64,000 nucleotides of DNA, from positions 372,001-436,000 of the forward strand of contig CBDCWQ010000018.1 of NCBI GenBank assembly GCA_965223435.1, written 5' to 3'. The stretch comes from CBDCWQ01 sp965223435 (lineage in GTDB: Bacteria; Myxococcota; Kuafuiibacteriia; Kuafuiibacteriales; Kuafuiibacteriaceae). Shown piece by piece: positions 62,780 to 64,000 of this stretch. The position numbers and the translations under genes were made by a program. Position 1 is the stretch's first letter. The number at the start of each line of letters is the position of its first letter. The notes beneath the pieces are model-generated. The model did not search any database and was not told where the DNA came from. It saw only the letters and a list, made by a program, of their open reading frames with translations.

Positions 62780-63544
62780 TTATCCCGTTTGGTAGATAGA
62801 ACGCATTTCCGCGAGCACTTCGTTTAGGTTGCGAACGTTTCCTAGGCGGGCAATGTCCAATCCTTGTTCGGCCCTCATCGCGCCGACGAACTCTTTCATG
62901 TCGTCTCTTATGCTCGCAGCGCTTTCAACCCGCTGGTTCTCAGAGAGCAAGGGAAAGAGCCGGAACACGTCGTTGCGGTGCTTTTTGATGTGCTTGCTGT
63001 CGACCTTTTCGCCCGAAGCTTTTCGCTTCGATAGATCGAGCCACGCGCGTGCCTTGAAGAGCAAGACGTACTCAGGCCCCAGAATACTCACGCCGTCGAT
63101 GACGGTCCGACCGCGTTTAATGCACGCGTAGTAGTCATCATCCAAGAGGATGGCCGACAGGCTCGAAATCTCCTCGTCCATCGGAACGGGCGTCAGATGC
63201 CCCTCGGCGTCGAGCTCAATCTCATCCGGCTTCCGGCAGAAAAGCTCCAGCATGAACGGGTACTCAGCATTCTCGGGCTTCTTGAATCTGTAAAACTGCT
63301 TCTTCCCATCGCTCCGCTCCTGTACCTCATACTTGCCCGCTCCAACGAAAACCCAGAAACGGCGTACAAATTCAGCGCTGAGCGCCTCGGCGCACAACAC
63401 AATGTCCAGGTCTTTGGTGGCACGAAACTCAAGGCCCGCCTGATCGAGAGCGAGGTGGGACGCTACGCCGCCGATGAGCACGTACTCGGCTTCGAACCCA
63501 GCGAAATGATCTCGAAAGTTCGTTAGACCTCTTATCGCAGCCAT
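62780..63544 (-). CDS. Nucleotidyltransferase-fold protein, possible toxin of a TA-like pair
   Basis: 254 residues. The N-terminus has a nucleotidyltransferase pattern: YVLIGGVASHLAL (GG-x-x-S type) and, a little later, RATKDLDIVL with the two metal-binding Asp residues. The rest is helical (PEYVLLFKARAWLDL, KHIKKHRNDVFRLFPLL), as in AbiEii-like or DUF6036-like proteins. It overlaps the upstream gene by 13 bases. Paired with that gene it looks like a two-gene toxin-antitoxin or defence module; this is inferred from fold and arrangement. Confidence 0.75.
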   Translation of the reverse strand: MAAIRGLTNFRDHFAGFEAEYVLIGGVASHLALDQAGLEFRATKDLDIVLCAEALSAEFVRRFWVFVGAGKYEVQERSDGKKQFYRFKKPENAEYPFMLELFCRKPDEIELDAEGHLTPVPMDEEISSLSAILLDDDYYACIKRGRTVIDGVSILGPEYVLLFKARAWLDLSKRKASGEKVDSKHIKKHRNDVFRLFPLLSENQRVESAASIRDDMKEFVGAMRAEQGLDIARLGNVRNLNEVLAEMRSIYQTG

Positions 63545-63969
63545 GGAATTGAGGCCTCCAATTCATCCATCGCCATGGTGACTCGTTCATCTGATTCCTC
63601 TGCAAGGGACAGGAGGAGCGACAAAGGGTCTACGCGCATGTCAACGGCCAGTGAAAGGGGATCGTAGCGCCAAAGCTCGAGCGTCAAGTTTCCATCCTTG
63701 GGGGTGCCGGACTCTCGAAATGCCCAGACTTTGCGGACCTCGGACCAGCGCTTCTCTGCCAGCGCGATCATTTTCATTTTTGGTGCTGCGAGCATCGTCT
63801 GCTCGGCGAGAGCCGTTTCGCCTGCGATACACATCTCGTGCGTTTCGATGTCGTGCAGGCCGGCAAAACCGGACAACCGCTTTCGGACCGGTGAGCGGAG
63901 CAGGGGTTTCGAGCGCTCCCATATGATTCCCCGTTGTTCCGGTGACCTAAGGTGTTTCGTGCGACCCAT
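63532..63969 (-). CDS. Partner of the nucleotidyltransferase, possible antitoxin (may be 5' partial)
   Basis: 145 residues from ATG 63969, but the frame stays open to the right edge (with LIVLESMG just before and across the ATG), so the real start may lie outside. The body contains CIAGETALAEQTMLA and ends with LELWRYDPLSLA, DPLSLLLSLAEESDERV and MDELEASIPW, a tail I associate with proteins paired with nucleotidyltransferases. The 13-base overlap with the next gene supports coupled translation. An AbiEi-like antitoxin role is possible but unproven. Confidence 0.65.
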   Translation of the reverse strand: MGRTKHLRSPEQRGIIWERSKPLLRSPVRKRLSGFAGLHDIETHEMCIAGETALAEQTMLAAPKMKMIALAEKRWSEVRKVWAFRESGTPKDGNLTLELWRYDPLSLAVDMRVDPLSLLLSLAEESDERVTMAMDELEASIPWLR

Positions 63970-64000
63970 CGATTCGAGTACAATCAGGTCTTTTTCCCGA

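Overview
The window comes from a Gram-negative bacterium. It has a TonB-dependent receptor with its energising system, a lipoprotein, a LolA-like lipoprotein-sorting protein, an outer-membrane barrel and an RHS/SpvB/TcdB-type secreted protein. Very large secreted multidomain proteins, a bacterial NTAQ1-type amidase and a TtpC-type TonB system suggest a Myxococcota-like (former deltaproteobacterial) organism. That placement is inference, because no ribosomal RNA or phylogenetic marker was compared. A selenocysteine tRNA indicates that the organism makes selenoproteins.

Layout. 1-6.5 kb: 3' part of an RHS/YD-repeat toxin-like gene ending in a serine-hydrolase-like domain. 6.5-8.0 kb: a degraded mobile-element zone with a small unknown gene and a chimera of an IS21 IstA N-terminus and a ParE C-terminus. 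8.0-16 kb (minus strand): a tightly overlapping operon that runs from a metal-associated small protein and a lipoprotein through a full TonB2-type system (DUF3450, TtpC, ExbB, ExbD, TonB, TPR) to its receptor. 16.1-33.6 kb (minus): one 5826-residue secreted protein with PKD/cadherin-like repeats, beta-helix segments, a degenerate zincin motif and a C-terminal GH16 domain. 33.9-40.0 kb: a TetR regulator divergent from an MMPL/RND exporter, a LolA-like protein and a beta-barrel protein, which look like a lipid or hydrophobic-compound export module. 40.0-54.4 kb (minus): a second giant gene, originally 4619 codons, cut in two by a 529-bp IS200-type insertion. Removing exactly 529 bp restores one continuous frame. 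54.7-58.6 kb (minus): clpX, clpP, tig and tRNA-Leu, a conserved housekeeping block. 58.7-61.7 kb (plus): a 103-bp palindromic tandem repeat, queC, queD, an FHA-domain protein and an NTAQ1-like amidase. 61.7-64 kb: acylphosphatase, tRNA-Sec, a 31-bp tandem array and a nucleotidyltransferase/partner pair that resembles a toxin-antitoxin module.

How the genes work together. The TonB operon encodes almost everything needed for one energised outer-membrane uptake route, with 4-8 base overlaps between successive genes. The giant secreted proteins carry cell-wall and polysaccharide-active domains (AmpD-like amidase, GH16), and they flank the export module; a role in attacking other cells or polymers is plausible but unproven. 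The most unusual items are the IS-split giant gene with several winged-helix-like domains, the IstA-ParE chimera, the Shine-Dalgarno hairpin of the 5826-residue gene and the bacterial N-terminal glutamine amidase.
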